Assembly: GCA_041395745.1 (NCBI GenBank)
Contig: JAWKZV010000003.1
Span: 310,001-374,000, forward strand
Reading direction: 5' to 3'
DNA length: 64,000 nucleotides
Source: Porticoccus sp041395745
GTDB taxonomy: Bacteria; Pseudomonadota; Gammaproteobacteria; Pseudomonadales; Porticoccaceae
Part shown: one piece after another, positions 8,579 to 18,039 of the stretch
How the letters are laid out: each line of letters begins with the position of its first letter
Numbering within the stretch: the stretch's first letter is position 1
Notes under the pieces: generated by a model
Database searches by the model: none
The model's input: the letters and a program-made list of their open reading frames with translations, nothing else
What the model was told of the DNA's origin: nothing
Translations under genes and position numbers: made by a program

Positions 8579-9253
8579 TCAACGGGGCAACAGGATCTGT
8601 TCGACAAAGTGGGAGCCCCCTTGCTGGGGCACCCAATTGGGCTTTTCGGCATACCAGTGTTCACGCTTCAAGGTCAGCAAACGATAAAGCCCCACGGTCA
8701 GGTCCCGCTTGATATTTTCAACACCTTCGTGGACCTGAACGTAACTGAAGACGCCGTGAATGAAATGGTAGAGCAACAGCGCTGTCTGTTCCACATTCAC
8801 GCCCTCCTCCAGATAGCCTCCGGACTGTAAGCCGCGCACCAGAGCGGTGTTGTACTTCACGGCGTTCTGGGACAACAGTTGCAGCGCCTCTATCACCTTC
8901 TCCTCGGTGCTGCCGATCTGAGCCCCCGCCGTATAGAACGGACAACCGCGGATACCAGCCTGGTCATTGCCCAGCTTGGCCATGATCAGGAAGTGCAGCA
9001 GGTTTTCCAGTTGCACCAGCGGAGAGTTGAGGGGAGAAAAAACGGCGTCGAGATCATTTTTGATCACCTGCCAGTAATAGGCCGTAGCCTCGCAGAACAG
9101 GCTCGCCTTGGACTCGAAGTGGTGATAGAAGGCCCCCTTGGTCACTCCGGCCTGTTTGCAGATTTCATTAACCCCGACACAGCTGTAGTTACTCTGCCAG
9201 ATTAACTCCAACACAATTTCCAGCAGCCGCTCTCGGGTATCAGATACAGACAT
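8579..9253 (-). CDS. TetR/AcrR-family transcriptional repressor
   Basis: A 224-residue regulator with an N-terminal TetR helix-turn-helix (residues about 25-50, including EICKQAGVTKGAFYHHFESK) and a variable ligand-binding C-terminal domain. It is divergent from an RND efflux operon, and a TetR-type palindrome lies between them, so it probably represses the pump and itself until a pump substrate binds. ATG at 9253 is preferred to the GTG two codons upstream. It is convergent with the thioredoxin gene, 26 bases apart, without an obvious terminator. Confidence 0.9.
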   Translation of the reverse strand: MSVSDTRERLLEIVLELIWQSNYSCVGVNEICKQAGVTKGAFYHHFESKASLFCEATAYYWQVIKNDLDAVFSPLNSPLVQLENLLHFLIMAKLGNDQAGIRGCPFYTAGAQIGSTEEKVIEALQLLSQNAVKYNTALVRGLQSGGYLEEGVNVEQTALLLYHFIHGVFSYVQVHEGVENIKRDLTVGLYRLLTLKREHWYAEKPNWVPQQGGSHFVEQILLPR

Positions 9254-9447
9254 AGTCACATAGTTTTAGGGGGAATTCGCCCGCAAGTATAGATACCCAT
9301 TGGTTTGTCGGGCAAGACTCAAGATAAACATTACAACCGTATACGCTGACTCACGCCCTCTGGCCAGCCTACTTTTCTGAAGCTAACCAACTGTAATACT
9401 TACACAATACTTGTGGTTTTTGCTGATAACAGGCAGCAGTCATCCCA

Positions 9448-9477
9448 TTGACGTACATACCGGTCGGTATGTAAGCT
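9448..9477 (+). promoter_or_regulatory. RND operon promoter overlapped by a TetR operator
   Basis: TACATACC at 9454-9461 and GGTATGTA at 9466-9473 form 8-bp inverted arms around GGTC, the canonical operator pattern of AcrR/TtgR-like repressors. A -35 candidate TTGACG (9448-9453) abuts it and a weak -10 TAAGCT (9472-9477) follows at 18 bases. Binding would exclude polymerase. The remainder of the 302-base divergent region (9254-9555) shows nothing else I recognise. Confidence 0.8.
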
Positions 9478-9555
9478 AGCACGTCTAACTACCAAACCTC
9501 ACCCAACGCCGGGACGACACCGTCACGCGCCTCGGCTCGGGATTTCGGAGTCACC

Positions 9556-10737
9556 ATGACAGATAAAGCGGACAAAGGATTTCGTCGCCCCCTCTTCAGC
9601 ACCACGGCCCTGGTTCTGGCAGCCGCCGCCGGGCTCTATTACGCAGTTGTGCCTAGCGATGGCCATACCGGTGACGCAGCTGGCGCCACCCCGCCTCCCA
9701 CGCCGGTTGAAGTCATTGAACTGAAGATAGAGCCGGTGCGCCTGTGGACTGACTTTTCCGGTCGCCTGACGGCAGTGGACAGTGCCGAGATCAAACCCCG
9801 AGTCAGCGGTGAAATCCAGAAAGTGCTGTTCGATGATGGCCAACTGGTAACACAGGGTGAAGAGCTGTTTGTCATCGACCCACGACCTTTCGCCGCTGCC
9901 GTGCAACAGGCGGAGGCTCAGCTGGAATCGGCCCGCTCACGAGCCACCCTGGCCAAGGACGAGCTGGAACGCGCACGCAAACTGGTTGAGCGGCAGCTGG
10001 TTTCAGAAAGCATTTTTGATGCGGCGAAGAATGAATACCGGGTAGCCCAGGCATCCATCCAGGAAGCCCAGAGCGCCCTGACCAAAGCAAAACTGGACCT
10101 GGATTACGCCCATATAAAAGCGCCTTTCGACGGTCGTATCAGTCGTGCCGAACTGACCGTGGGGAATATCGTGGAAGCGGGCTCCAATGCGCCAATCCTG
10201 GCAACACTGGTTGCCAACAAGCGGCTCTACGCGGAATTCAATGTGGATGAACAGACCTATATCCGTTCAATGCGCCAACAGGCCGCCAGCGGCACCATGC
10301 CTGTAGACCTGACCCTGTCTGGCGACGACAAGGTCTACCACGGCCAGATCCACGCCTTTGATAACCAGCTGGATATTTCCACTGGCACCATTCGTGCCCG
10401 GGCGGTCTTTGACAATACCGATGGCGCACTGACGCCAGGCATGTACGCCAACGTACACCTCGGCGCGCCGGAAGCGGAGGCAGTAATGCTGCTGCCAAGT
10501 AAGGCTATAGGTACCAACCAGGACAAGAAATATGTCTACGTGGTCGATGAAGACAACATCATCAGTTATCGGGAGGTGGCCCTCGGCGCACACCACCTGA
10601 GTCAGCGTGTGGTGTTGAGAGGCCTGCAGGCCGGTGAGCGGATTGTGGTGAACGGGCTGTCCCACATCCGCCCGGGAATGGTCGTGGACCCAACCCCAGC
10701 CACCGAGGAAATTGAGACAGAAACCGGCGCCCACTGA
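9556..10737 (+). CDS. RND efflux periplasmic adaptor (membrane fusion protein)
   Basis: The 393-residue adaptor links an inner-membrane RND pump to an outer-membrane channel. An uncleaved-looking N-terminal hydrophobic segment (about 13-30) with no lipobox cysteine suggests membrane anchoring through a transmembrane helix. The lipoyl/barrel-sandwich half-motif is at KPRVSGEIQKVLFDDGQLV, a coiled-coil hairpin of about 60 residues follows (AAAVQQAEAQLESARSR onward), and the second half is DYAHIKAPFDGRISRA. The beta-barrel and membrane-proximal domains complete it. It precedes the transporter gene by 35 bases. No tolC/oprM-type gene follows, so the channel must be encoded elsewhere. Confidence 0.93.
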   Translation: MTDKADKGFRRPLFSTTALVLAAAAGLYYAVVPSDGHTGDAAGATPPPTPVEVIELKIEPVRLWTDFSGRLTAVDSAEIKPRVSGEIQKVLFDDGQLVTQGEELFVIDPRPFAAAVQQAEAQLESARSRATLAKDELERARKLVERQLVSESIFDAAKNEYRVAQASIQEAQSALTKAKLDLDYAHIKAPFDGRISRAELTVGNIVEAGSNAPILATLVANKRLYAEFNVDEQTYIRSMRQQAASGTMPVDLTLSGDDKVYHGQIHAFDNQLDISTGTIRARAVFDNTDGALTPGMYANVHLGAPEAEAVMLLPSKAIGTNQDKKYVYVVDEDNIISYREVALGAHHLSQRVVLRGLQAGERIVVNGLSHIRPGMVVDPTPATEEIETETGAH

Positions 10738-10772
10738 CAGGCCGCCCACAAGGATTGCTCTGAAGGAATAAC

Positions 10773-13700
10773 ATGAATATTTCCCGGTTTTTTGTCGATC
10801 GCCCCATCTTTGCTGCGGTCATGTCGCTGCTGGTGCTGATTGCCGGCCTGCTGGCAATGTTCCAGCTGCCCATTTCCGAGTACCCGGAAGTGTCGCCGCC
10901 GTCGGTGGTGGTGAATGCCTCTTTCCCCGGCGCCAACCCCAAGGTGATTGCCGACACCGTGGCCCGCCCCCTGGAAGAACAGCTCAGCGGGGTGGAAAAC
11001 ATGATCTATATGTTTTCCCAGGCCACCTCCGACGGTCGCATGACCCTGACAGTCACGTTCAAGATCGGCACCGATCCGGATCTGGCCCAGCAGATGGTGC
11101 AAAACCGTATCTCCCAGGCACTGCCGCGACTCCCCGAAGTGACCCGTCAGTTAGGGGTCACCGTGGTGAAAAGTTCACCGGACCTGACCATGGTGGTGCA
11201 CCTGGTGTCGCCCGACCAGCGCTACGATGAGCTGTACCTGCGCAACTACGCGCTGATGCACGTCAAGGATGAGTTGGCCAAGGTGGATGGCGTGGGTACC
11301 GTGCGCCTGTTCGGGTCTGGCGACTACGCCATGCGCATCTGGCTCAACCCGGAAAAAATTGCCGAGCGCAACCTCACTGCCAACGAAGTGGTGGCCGCCA
11401 TTCGCGAACAGAATGTGCAGGTGGCCGCCGGGGTTATTGGCGGTGCGCCGATGACCAGCCCGGTGGACGTCCAGTTGCCGATCAACGCCCAGGGCCGTCT
11501 GGAAACCCCGGAAGAGTTCGGTGAGATCATTATCCGCGCCGGCGACCGCGGCCAGATCACCCGGCTCAAGGATGTGGCCCGGGTTGAGCTGGAAGCGGCT
11601 GACTACAGCCTCAACGCCATGCTCGACAACCAGCCTGCCGTGGCGATTCCAATCTTCCAGGCACCGGGCGCAAATGCCATTGCCATCTCCGACGCGGTGC
11701 GCAGCACCATGGAGTCCCTCAAGGGACACTTTCCGGAAGGGGTGGAATACCAGGTCATCTACGACCCCACTGTGTTTGTGCGCGACTCCATCAAGGCGGT
11801 GGTAAAAACCCTGCTGGAAGCACTGGCGCTGGTGGTCATCGTGGTGGTGGTATTTCTGCAAACCTGGCGGGCATCGATCATTCCGTTGCTGGCGGTACCG
11901 GTATCCATTGTCGGCACCTTTGCCCTGATGTGGCTGTTCGGTTTCTCCATCAACACCCTGTCCCTGTTTGGCCTGGTACTGGCCATCGGCATCGTGGTGG
12001 ATGACGCCATCGTGGTGGTGGAAAATGTGGAGCGCAATATTGCTGACGGACTGGACCCGAAGGAGGCCAGTTATCGCGCCATGCAGGAAGTGAGCGGCCC
12101 GATCATCGCCATCTCCCTGACCCTGGTGGCGGTGTTTGTACCGATCGCCTTTGTCAGCGGCCTCACCGGGCAATTCTACAAGCAGTTCGCCCTGACCATC
12201 GCCATTTCCACGGTGATCTCGGCCTTCAACTCCCTGACCCTCAGCCCGGCCTTGGCGGCGAAGCTGCTGCGTGGTCACGACGCGCCGAAAGATCGCCTGA
12301 CCCGCGTCATGGACTTCCTGTTCGGCGGTTTTTTCCGGCTGTTCAACAAGGCCTTCAAGCGCTCCTCGGAGGGTTATTCCAATTCCGTCTCCGGCCTGCT
12401 GGGACACAAGACCGTGGCCTTTTTCATCTACCTGCTGCTGATCGGCGCCACTGCCATTGGCTTCAACGGCCTGCCGAAGGGATTCGTCCCCCCCCAGGAC
12501 AAGCAATACCTGATCAGCTTCGCCCAACTGCCCGACGGCTCCTCCCTGGCTCGCACCCAGGAAGTCATCAAGGAAATGGGCCGTATCGCCATGCAGCAAG
12601 AAGGTGTGGAAAGTGCCGTGCAGTTCCCAGGCCTGTCGGTAAACGGCTTTACCAACAGCCCCAGCGCCGGCATCGTGTTCGTGACCCTGGACAACTTCGA
12701 CAAACGCAACCGCCCGGAACTCTCGGCCTCGGCCATCGCTGGTCGGCTGCAACAGCAATATGCGGGCATTGAAGAAGCCTTCATCGCCATTTTCCGCCAC
12801 CACCGGTGCGCGGGCTGGGCACCACCGGCGGCTTCAAACTGCAAATTGAAGACCGTGCCGACCTGGGTTACGAGCGGTTGGCCGAGGTCGTGACCATGGT
12901 CCAGCAGCTCGCCTGGCAGGACCCGGCGCTGATGAACGTCTACTCCAACTACAAGATCAATGTGCCACAGCTTTATGCCGATTTGGACCGCACCAAGGCC
13001 AAGCAACTGGGCCTGAACGTCAAGGACATCTTTGACACCATGCAGGTCTATCTCGGCTCACTGTATGTGAACGATTTCAACCGCTTCGGCCGCACCTACC
13101 AGGTCATCGCACAGGCGGATTCCGAGTATCGGGCCACCCCTGAAAACGCCCTCAACCTGAAGGTGAAAAATGACCGCGGTGAGATGGTGCCACTGGGCAG
13201 TGTGCTGGAGATGAAGGAGAGCTATGGTCCGGAAAGCGCCGCTCACTACAACGGCTACCTGGCTGCCGACCTCAACGGCGACGCAGCCCCCGGCTATTCC
13301 AGTGGCCAGGCACAGGATGCCATCAGCTCGATCCTCGAGGAGATATTGCCGACCGGCATGTCATTCGAATGGACCGACCTGACCTATCAGCAGGTGCTCA
13401 GCGGCAACACGGCCATCTATATTTTCCCTCTATGTCTGCTGCTGGTATTCCTGGTACTGGCGGCCCAGTATGAAAGCCTGGTACTGCCTCTGGTGGTGAT
13501 CAGCATTGTGCCCCTGTCGGTACTCTCCGCCGTGATCGGCGTGTGGCTGACAGGTGGTGACAACAACATCTTCACCCAGATCAGCCTGTTTGTACTGGCC
13601 GGCCTGGCCAGCAAGAACGCCATTTTGATCGTGGAGTTTGCTCGAGAACTGGAACACCGCGGCGCCGATACCTGGCACGCGGCCGTCACAGCCAGTCGCA

Positions 13701-13924
13701 TGCGTTTGCGCCCCATCCTGATGACCTCTTTTGCGTTCATCATGGGGGTAGTGCCGATGGTATTTTCCAGTGGCGCCGGCTCCGAAATGCGCAGTGATAT
13801 CGGCGTGGCCGTGTTTTCGGGAATGCTCGGCGTGACCTTCTTCGGGCTGTTCTTCACACCGATCTTCTACGTGCTGCTGCGCAAGCTGGAAGGCTATCGC
13901 AAACTGTACGTACCGGTTCACTAA
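10773..13924 (+). CDS. RND multidrug transporter, HAE-1 family (one frameshift as read)
   Basis: An AcrB/MexB-type proton-driven drug pump. Frame one (10773-12893) covers the first transmembrane half, including GIVVDDAIVVVENVERNI with the paired aspartates of the proton relay. Frame two continues to 13924 with ASKNAILIVEFARELE and the second transmembrane half. The join is at about 12793, where one missing C in TTTCCGCC (expected TTTCCCGCC) restores IFPPPPVRGLGTTGGFKLQIE, a strongly conserved RND stretch. Restored length is about 1050 residues, normal for the family. The deletion is in a homopolymer and is probably a sequencing error, but a true loss-of-function mutation cannot be excluded. 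Confidence 0.9.
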
Positions 13925-13950
13925 AACTGCACGGCTGCCATCTACACATA

Positions 13951-13985
13951 GCCCCACAATAGGGAGGGTTTAACCCTCCCGGGGC
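13951..13985 (+). terminator. Hairpin after the RND operon
   Basis: GGGAGGGTTTAACCCTCCC (13962-13980) is a near-perfect dyad nested in an outer GCCCC/GGGGC pair, 27 bases after the transporter stop. There is no T tract, so it may stabilise the mRNA end rather than terminate by itself. Confidence 0.45.
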
Positions 13986-14148
13986 TCATCAGACCACCTC
14001 ACACAATCGACCATTCCTGTGCCCAATTCCCGCTACAGCCGGCTCTCGTCACAGCGAAAAGCTCCAATCCAGGTGTCAGGCATCTCGGCTCGAAATAAAA
14101 GCGACAACCGGTATCTTTCGGTGATTGATGACGGCAGATGTCGGGCAT

Positions 14149-14180
14149 AAAAAAACCGGGACTTTTGTCCCGGTTTTTTT
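14149..14180. terminator. Bidirectional rho-independent terminator before degP
   Basis: A run of A, stem ACCGGGAC, loop TTTT, stem GTCCCGGT and a run of T. It lies 55 bases beyond the degP stop on the minus strand and works in both orientations. It closes the 310-base interval 13925-14234, which holds no credible gene. Confidence 0.85.
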
Positions 14181-14234
14181 CTTCTGGAAGATTATTCCCT
14201 ATCAATGCTATCCGCGAGGGAAAACCGTCGGCAA

Positions 14235-15602
14235 CTACCTGACCACCAGGTAGAGGGAATTGCCGTTGCGATTAATGTGTAACAGCACGGAAGTGTCGCT
14301 GCGGGACAAAGCCTGCTTGAACTCATCGATATCCTTCACCCGCTGGCGGTTGGCACCGAGAATAATGTCACCGGGGCGCAGACCGCTGTAGGCAGCCGCC
14401 GAGTTGGGAGACAGTCCTGCGACAATCACCCCCTCACCATCCGGATTGTTTTCAAAGCGTGCACCTTCCAGCAGATTGTGAAGTTTGCCGTTCACGGAGG
14501 TAAGCTGCTGGGGCTCGCCCACTTTCACATCCACCTTCTTCTCCTTGCCATCGCGGATGACGGTCAAGCGAACCTTATCACCGATGGCCTTGACGCCAAT
14601 CTGACTGCGCAGCTGGCCGGCAGAACTGGTTTCCTCACCGTCAACGGCAATGATTACGTCTCCGGACTGGATACCGGCTTTTTCCGCAGGAGAGTCATCG
14701 CTGACACCGGTGACCAACACACCCTGCTGGCCATTTTTCAGCTCGAAAGCCTCGCGCAGTTCCGGGGTAATGTCCTGGATACCGATGCCCAGCTGACCAC
14801 GTTTCACTTCCCCATGCTCGACAATCTGCTCCAGGCTGGCTCTGGCCATGTTGACCGGAATTGCAAAGCCGATACCGACGTTGCCACCGGACGGCGCCAG
14901 AATGGCGGTGTTGATACCAACCAGTTCACCGCGCAGGTTGACCAGTGCACCGCCGGAGTTACCCGGGTTGATGGAGGCATCAGTCTGGATAAAGTTTTCA
15001 TAGCCTTCGATGCCGAGGCCGGTGCGGCCCAGGGCACTCACCACCCCGGTGGTCACGGTCTGGCCAAGACCAAAGGGATTGCCGATGGCCACCACAAAAT
15101 CGCCCACTTCCAGTGCGCTGGAGTCCCCCAGGGGAACTGCCACCAGATCGTCTGCCTTGATCTGCAGTATGGCGATGTCCAGCTCCGGGTCGGAGCCTTT
15201 GACTTCCGCGGTGAAGGAGCGGCCATCCTCGAGGGAGACCTGCACCTCATCGGCCCCCTTGATAACGTGGTAATTGGTCATCACGATGCCGTCATCGGCA
15301 TTGATGATGACACCCGATCCGGCACTCTGCTGGCGTTTTTTCGGTGGCTGCTGACGGAATTGGCGGTCATCGGGAATATTAAAAAAGTGGCGAAAAAAAG
15401 GATCGTTCAACAGCGGGTTATTGCCGGCTTGCTGGGTGGAAAAAGTGGCGATATTCACCACGGCCGGGTTGACCTGTTTCAACATGGGGGACAGTGAAGG
15501 CAGTGATTTGCCGGAACTGTCTTGCAGGGGCAGCGCCGCCTGACTTGAAGCAAAAACGAACAACATGGATACCGCGAGCATGAAATGTCTTAGCTGCTGC
15601 AT
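14235..15602 (-). CDS. degP: DegP/MucD-like periplasmic serine protease
   Basis: An envelope protease/chaperone of the HtrA family that handles misfolded periplasmic proteins. I start it at the ATG at 15602 because AGGAG lies 9 bases upstream and a signal peptide (MQQLRHFML...ASSQA) begins there; the frame remains open for 17 more codons. The trypsin-like domain has the triad His112 (TNYHVIKG), Asp142 (PELDIAIL) and Ser216 (GNSGGALV). Two PDZ domains follow. At 455 residues it matches Pseudomonas MucD/DO-family proteases. It stands alone, ending in a strong terminator. Whether it is controlled by sigma-E cannot be told from the upstream sequence. Confidence 0.95.
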   Translation of the reverse strand: MQQLRHFMLAVSMLFVFASSQAALPLQDSSGKSLPSLSPMLKQVNPAVVNIATFSTQQAGNNPLLNDPFFRHFFNIPDDRQFRQQPPKKRQQSAGSGVIINADDGIVMTNYHVIKGADEVQVSLEDGRSFTAEVKGSDPELDIAILQIKADDLVAVPLGDSSALEVGDFVVAIGNPFGLGQTVTTGVVSALGRTGLGIEGYENFIQTDASINPGNSGGALVNLRGELVGINTAILAPSGGNVGIGFAIPVNMARASLEQIVEHGEVKRGQLGIGIQDITPELREAFELKNGQQGVLVTGVSDDSPAEKAGIQSGDVIIAVDGEETSSAGQLRSQIGVKAIGDKVRLTVIRDGKEKKVDVKVGEPQQLTSVNGKLHNLLEGARFENNPDGEGVIVAGLSPNSAAAYSGLRPGDIILGANRQRVKDIDEFKQALSRSDTSVLLHINRNGNSLYLVVR

Positions 15603-15798
15603 GGTAAAAACTCCTGGTAATGGCTGGGGTCGTTTCTTCGAACTGGAACTCATCGGGAGCCAGTCATTTTTTATTGGGTGGATCCAGGTCGGGAAAACCG
15701 TTTACGGCTGCGGTCCGGATACCGGCTACGATCAATAGGAATCGTTGTTCATGGGACAAGGCTCGCTGAAAAAAATTCCGAACAGCCAGAATGAAAAC

Positions 15799-15822
15799 GG
15801 GGCAGACCTGTGCGGCTGCCCC
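15799..15822 (-). terminator. Probable terminator of hsp20
   Basis: GGGGCAG/CTGCCCC with a 10-nt loop lies 11 bases past the hsp20 stop. On the minus strand it is followed by GTTTTCATT, a weak T tract. Confidence 0.6.
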
Positions 15823-15832
15823 GGGTGAGAAT

Positions 15833-16291
15833 TTATTCCGCCTGCCCCTCGCAGTGTTCCAGCGCGGCTTCGGCATCGTTGATAGGAATGGTTTTCGGCT
15901 TCATCGCTTCGGGAATTTCCCGAACCAGGCTGATCATCAGCAAGCCGTTGCGCAACGAGGCATCGGTGACCTCGACATGGTCCGCCAGGTTGAATTTCCG
16001 CTCAAAAGCGCGGCGGGCAATACCCTGATGCAGATAGCGGCGGTCGGTCGGTGCGGCCTCTTTCCGGCCGCGGACTGTCAGCACGCCCTTCTCGACATGG
16101 ATATCCAGTTCACTGCGCTCAAAACCGGCCACCGCAATGGTGATAGCGTATCGGTTTTCGTCGATCACCTCGATATCGTAAGGCGGATAAGTTGCCGCGT
16201 GCTCCTTGCGCATGGCGGATTCCAGCATGGGGGCCAGGCGGTCAAAACCAACAGTACTGCGGTACAGGGGGGCAAAATCAATTGTCGCCAT
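15833..16291 (-). CDS. Small heat-shock protein Hsp20 (IbpA/IbpB type)
   Basis: A 152-residue ATP-independent holdase that binds unfolding proteins during heat stress. It starts MATIDFAPLYRSTVGFDRL, the conserved IbpA-type N-terminus, from an ATG at 16291 preceded by GGAGA. The alpha-crystallin domain spans about residues 38-130, with GVLTVRGRKE and a region close to the A-x-x-x-F-x-L pattern (RRAFERKFNLADHVEV). The C-terminal tail has the IPI motif (KTIPIND) used in oligomer assembly. The upstream region contains a sigma-32-like promoter and a strong leader hairpin, consistent with heat control. Confidence 0.95.
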   Translation of the reverse strand: MATIDFAPLYRSTVGFDRLAPMLESAMRKEHAATYPPYDIEVIDENRYAITIAVAGFERSELDIHVEKGVLTVRGRKEAAPTDRRYLHQGIARRAFERKFNLADHVEVTDASLRNGLLMISLVREIPEAMKPKTIPINDAEAALEHCEGQAE

Positions 16292-16326
16292 AATATATTC
16301 TCCATTAGAAGCAATATGAAACATGG

Positions 16327-16365
16327 GTGCGGACTGTCAGCCTTCGAGAGACCTGACGTCCGCAC
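16327..16365 (-). promoter_or_regulatory. Leader hairpin of hsp20, possible RNA thermometer element
   Basis: GTGCGGAC at 16327-16334 pairs with GTCCGCAC at 16358-16365; a further CTGAC/GTCAG pairing extends the stem across one bulge. It lies between the heat-shock-like promoter and the Shine-Dalgarno of hsp20, roughly at the 5' end of the expected transcript. It does not itself cover the ribosome site, so it could be a stabilising 5' stem or part of a ROSE-like structure. Confidence 0.4.
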
Positions 16366-16370
16366 TAGTT

Positions 16371-16400
16371 ATTTATGTGCGACAAACAAAATTTCAAGGG
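16371..16400 (-). promoter_or_regulatory. Sigma-32-like promoter of hsp20
   Basis: On the minus strand CCCTTGAAA matches the -35 of heat-shock promoters perfectly; the downstream CGCACATAAAT is only a partial match to CCCCATNT. Position, about 80-110 bases before the hsp20 ATG, supports it. Confidence 0.5.
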
Positions 16401-16434
16401 ATAAAAAAATAACCGGATGAAAAACCGGCGGCTG

Positions 16435-16857
16435 CTAACGGACCATCAGTACGGAAACTGGGGCAAACAGCGCCACCTGATGACTGAGCGTGCCAAAGGG
16501 CTGGTGCTCAGTACTGATGCTGCGCGACGCCATGACGATCAGGTCAAAACCGCCGCTCTCGCAGAAACTGATAATTTCCCCGACACGTTTTCCCACCAGA
16601 ATATTTTTTTCAATCTGCACACCGGAAAATTCCGCCTGAAAACGTTTCTGCCATTGGGAAAGTGTCCTGTCGGCCTGCTCCGCCAGCTTCTGGTAAAACG
16701 CTTCCGTTTCACCGTCCGGTTCGCCCCCCAACTTCTCCAATACATGTAACAGACAAATCTGCCCACCATTCTGGCGGGCGAGATCCAGAGCGGCTCGAAT
16801 CGCATTTTCGTTTTTATCGGCCAGACCTGTGGGCACGAGAATTTTTTTGAACATCAT
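16435..16857 (-). CDS. Universal stress protein, UspA family
   Basis: A 140-residue cytoplasmic protein of the Usp fold. It opens with FKKILVPTGLADKNENAIRAAL and has the core ICLLHVLE, then FDLIVMASRS and a C-terminal PVSVLMVR, the usual closing strand. The canonical nucleotide-binding pattern G-2x-G-9x-G(S/T) is not clear here (ASRSISTEHQPFGTLSHQV), so ATP binding is uncertain. Three ATGs follow each other; the one at 16857 has the best spacing from AGCAGG. It lies just upstream of hsp20 on the same strand, 143 bases apart. Stress protection is the likely role, but Usp partners are rarely predictable. Confidence 0.9.
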   Translation of the reverse strand: MMFKKILVPTGLADKNENAIRAALDLARQNGGQICLLHVLEKLGGEPDGETEAFYQKLAEQADRTLSQWQKRFQAEFSGVQIEKNILVGKRVGEIISFCESGGFDLIVMASRSISTEHQPFGTLSHQVALFAPVSVLMVR

Positions 16858-16972
16858 CATTACCTGCTGTTTACTTCTCCATAACAAGGGCAACGCTGTA
16901 AAGCCCAGCATCCCAAAATCATAGATAGAGAAACCGTCCTCTTCAACGGGGGCACGCGGAGGGGAACCGTCG

Positions 16973-17980
16973 ATGAAAGCCGTGGTACTGCAACAGGCCA
17001 TTGGGCCAGAGGGCCTGTCACTTGAGCAAATCGATACTCCTGCGCCGGGAGCAGGAGAGGTTCGCGTCCGCCTAAAGGCAAGCGCCCTGAACCGCCGCGA
17101 CTACTGGATCACCCTCGGCAAATACCCGAAGATTCAATTGCCCTGTGTGGCCGGCTCGGATGGCGCGGGCATTGTTGAAGCCATTGGCAGCGGGGTTTCA
17201 GAAACACTGCTTGGCAGAGAGGTGGTTATTTACCCGGCGATGGCCTGGGGAGAGGACGAGTCCTGTTACGGACCCGATTTCCGGGTATTGGGCATGCCCG
17301 ACCAGGGGACCTTTGCCGAAGCGATCTGCGTTCCCGCCGGGAACGTCTACCCGAAACCGGCACACCTGGACTGGCCCAGGGCGGCGGCGATCCCACTGGG
17401 AGGTTTGACGGCCTGGCGCGCCGTAGTCACCCAGGCCGACGTCAAACCCGGTCAGCGGGTACTAATAACCGGTGCCGGTAGCGGTGTCTCCAGCTTCGCC
17501 ATACTCTGGTGTCTGCATCTGGGCGCGGAAGTCTATGTCACCAGTGGCCGTGGGGAAAAACTGGCTGCGGCAAAAAAACTGGGGGCCAGCGGCGGTGAAA
17601 ATTACCGCGATCCGGACTGTTACCGAAAGCTGCGCCAGCAATCTGGTGGTTTTCACGCGGTGGTCGACAGTGCCGGCGGCAATGCCCTGAATGCGCTGCT
17701 GGATACCCTGTTACCCGCCGGGCGATTTGTTTTTTTCGGTGCCACCCTCGGGAATGCCGACAAAGGCTTGGAAATGGCCAAGCTGTTTTTCCGCCATATC
17801 CGCATTCAGGGTACAACCATGGGTAGCAATCGCGAATTCGCCGCCATGCTGGATTTTGTCGAGCGACACCGCATTACCCCCGTCATCGACCGGGTCTTGC
17901 CCCTGGAAAAAGCTGCAGAAGCCCACCAGCTGATGGCCGACTTCCACCAGACCGGAAAAATTGTGCTGCTGAACGGCTGA
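16973..17980 (+). CDS. Zinc-binding-type alcohol dehydrogenase / quinone oxidoreductase (MDR family)
   Basis: A 335-residue medium-chain dehydrogenase/reductase. The GroES-like N-terminal domain (about 1-125) has NRRDYWITLGKYP, GSDGAGIV and KPAHLDWPRAAAIPLGGLTAW. The Rossmann domain starts at about 160 with VLITGAGSGVSSFA, the NADPH-type fingerprint. The cysteine cluster of the structural zinc site is absent, so it resembles the zinc-independent quinone-oxidoreductase branch. The open frame overlaps nothing on its strand; it is divergent from the usp gene by 115 bases. Substrate cannot be predicted. Confidence 0.87.
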   Translation: MKAVVLQQAIGPEGLSLEQIDTPAPGAGEVRVRLKASALNRRDYWITLGKYPKIQLPCVAGSDGAGIVEAIGSGVSETLLGREVVIYPAMAWGEDESCYGPDFRVLGMPDQGTFAEAICVPAGNVYPKPAHLDWPRAAAIPLGGLTAWRAVVTQADVKPGQRVLITGAGSGVSSFAILWCLHLGAEVYVTSGRGEKLAAAKKLGASGGENYRDPDCYRKLRQQSGGFHAVVDSAGGNALNALLDTLLPAGRFVFFGATLGNADKGLEMAKLFFRHIRIQGTTMGSNREFAAMLDFVERHRITPVIDRVLPLEKAAEAHQLMADFHQTGKIVLLNG

Positions 17981-18039
17981 ATTTCCGACCGGGCGGCAAA
18001 CCCGGTAACATGCCAGTTTTACCGATTTGAGTTCTGCCT

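Noticed and set aside
13999..14205. Minus-strand ORF of 68 residues upstream of the RND terminator region
   Set aside because: A strong terminator (14149-14180) lies inside it, the residue composition is not protein-like, and no ribosome site is present.
15664..15876. 70-residue minus-strand ORF between degP and hsp20
   Set aside because: It overlaps the hsp20 terminator and coding end, with no ribosome site or conserved features.
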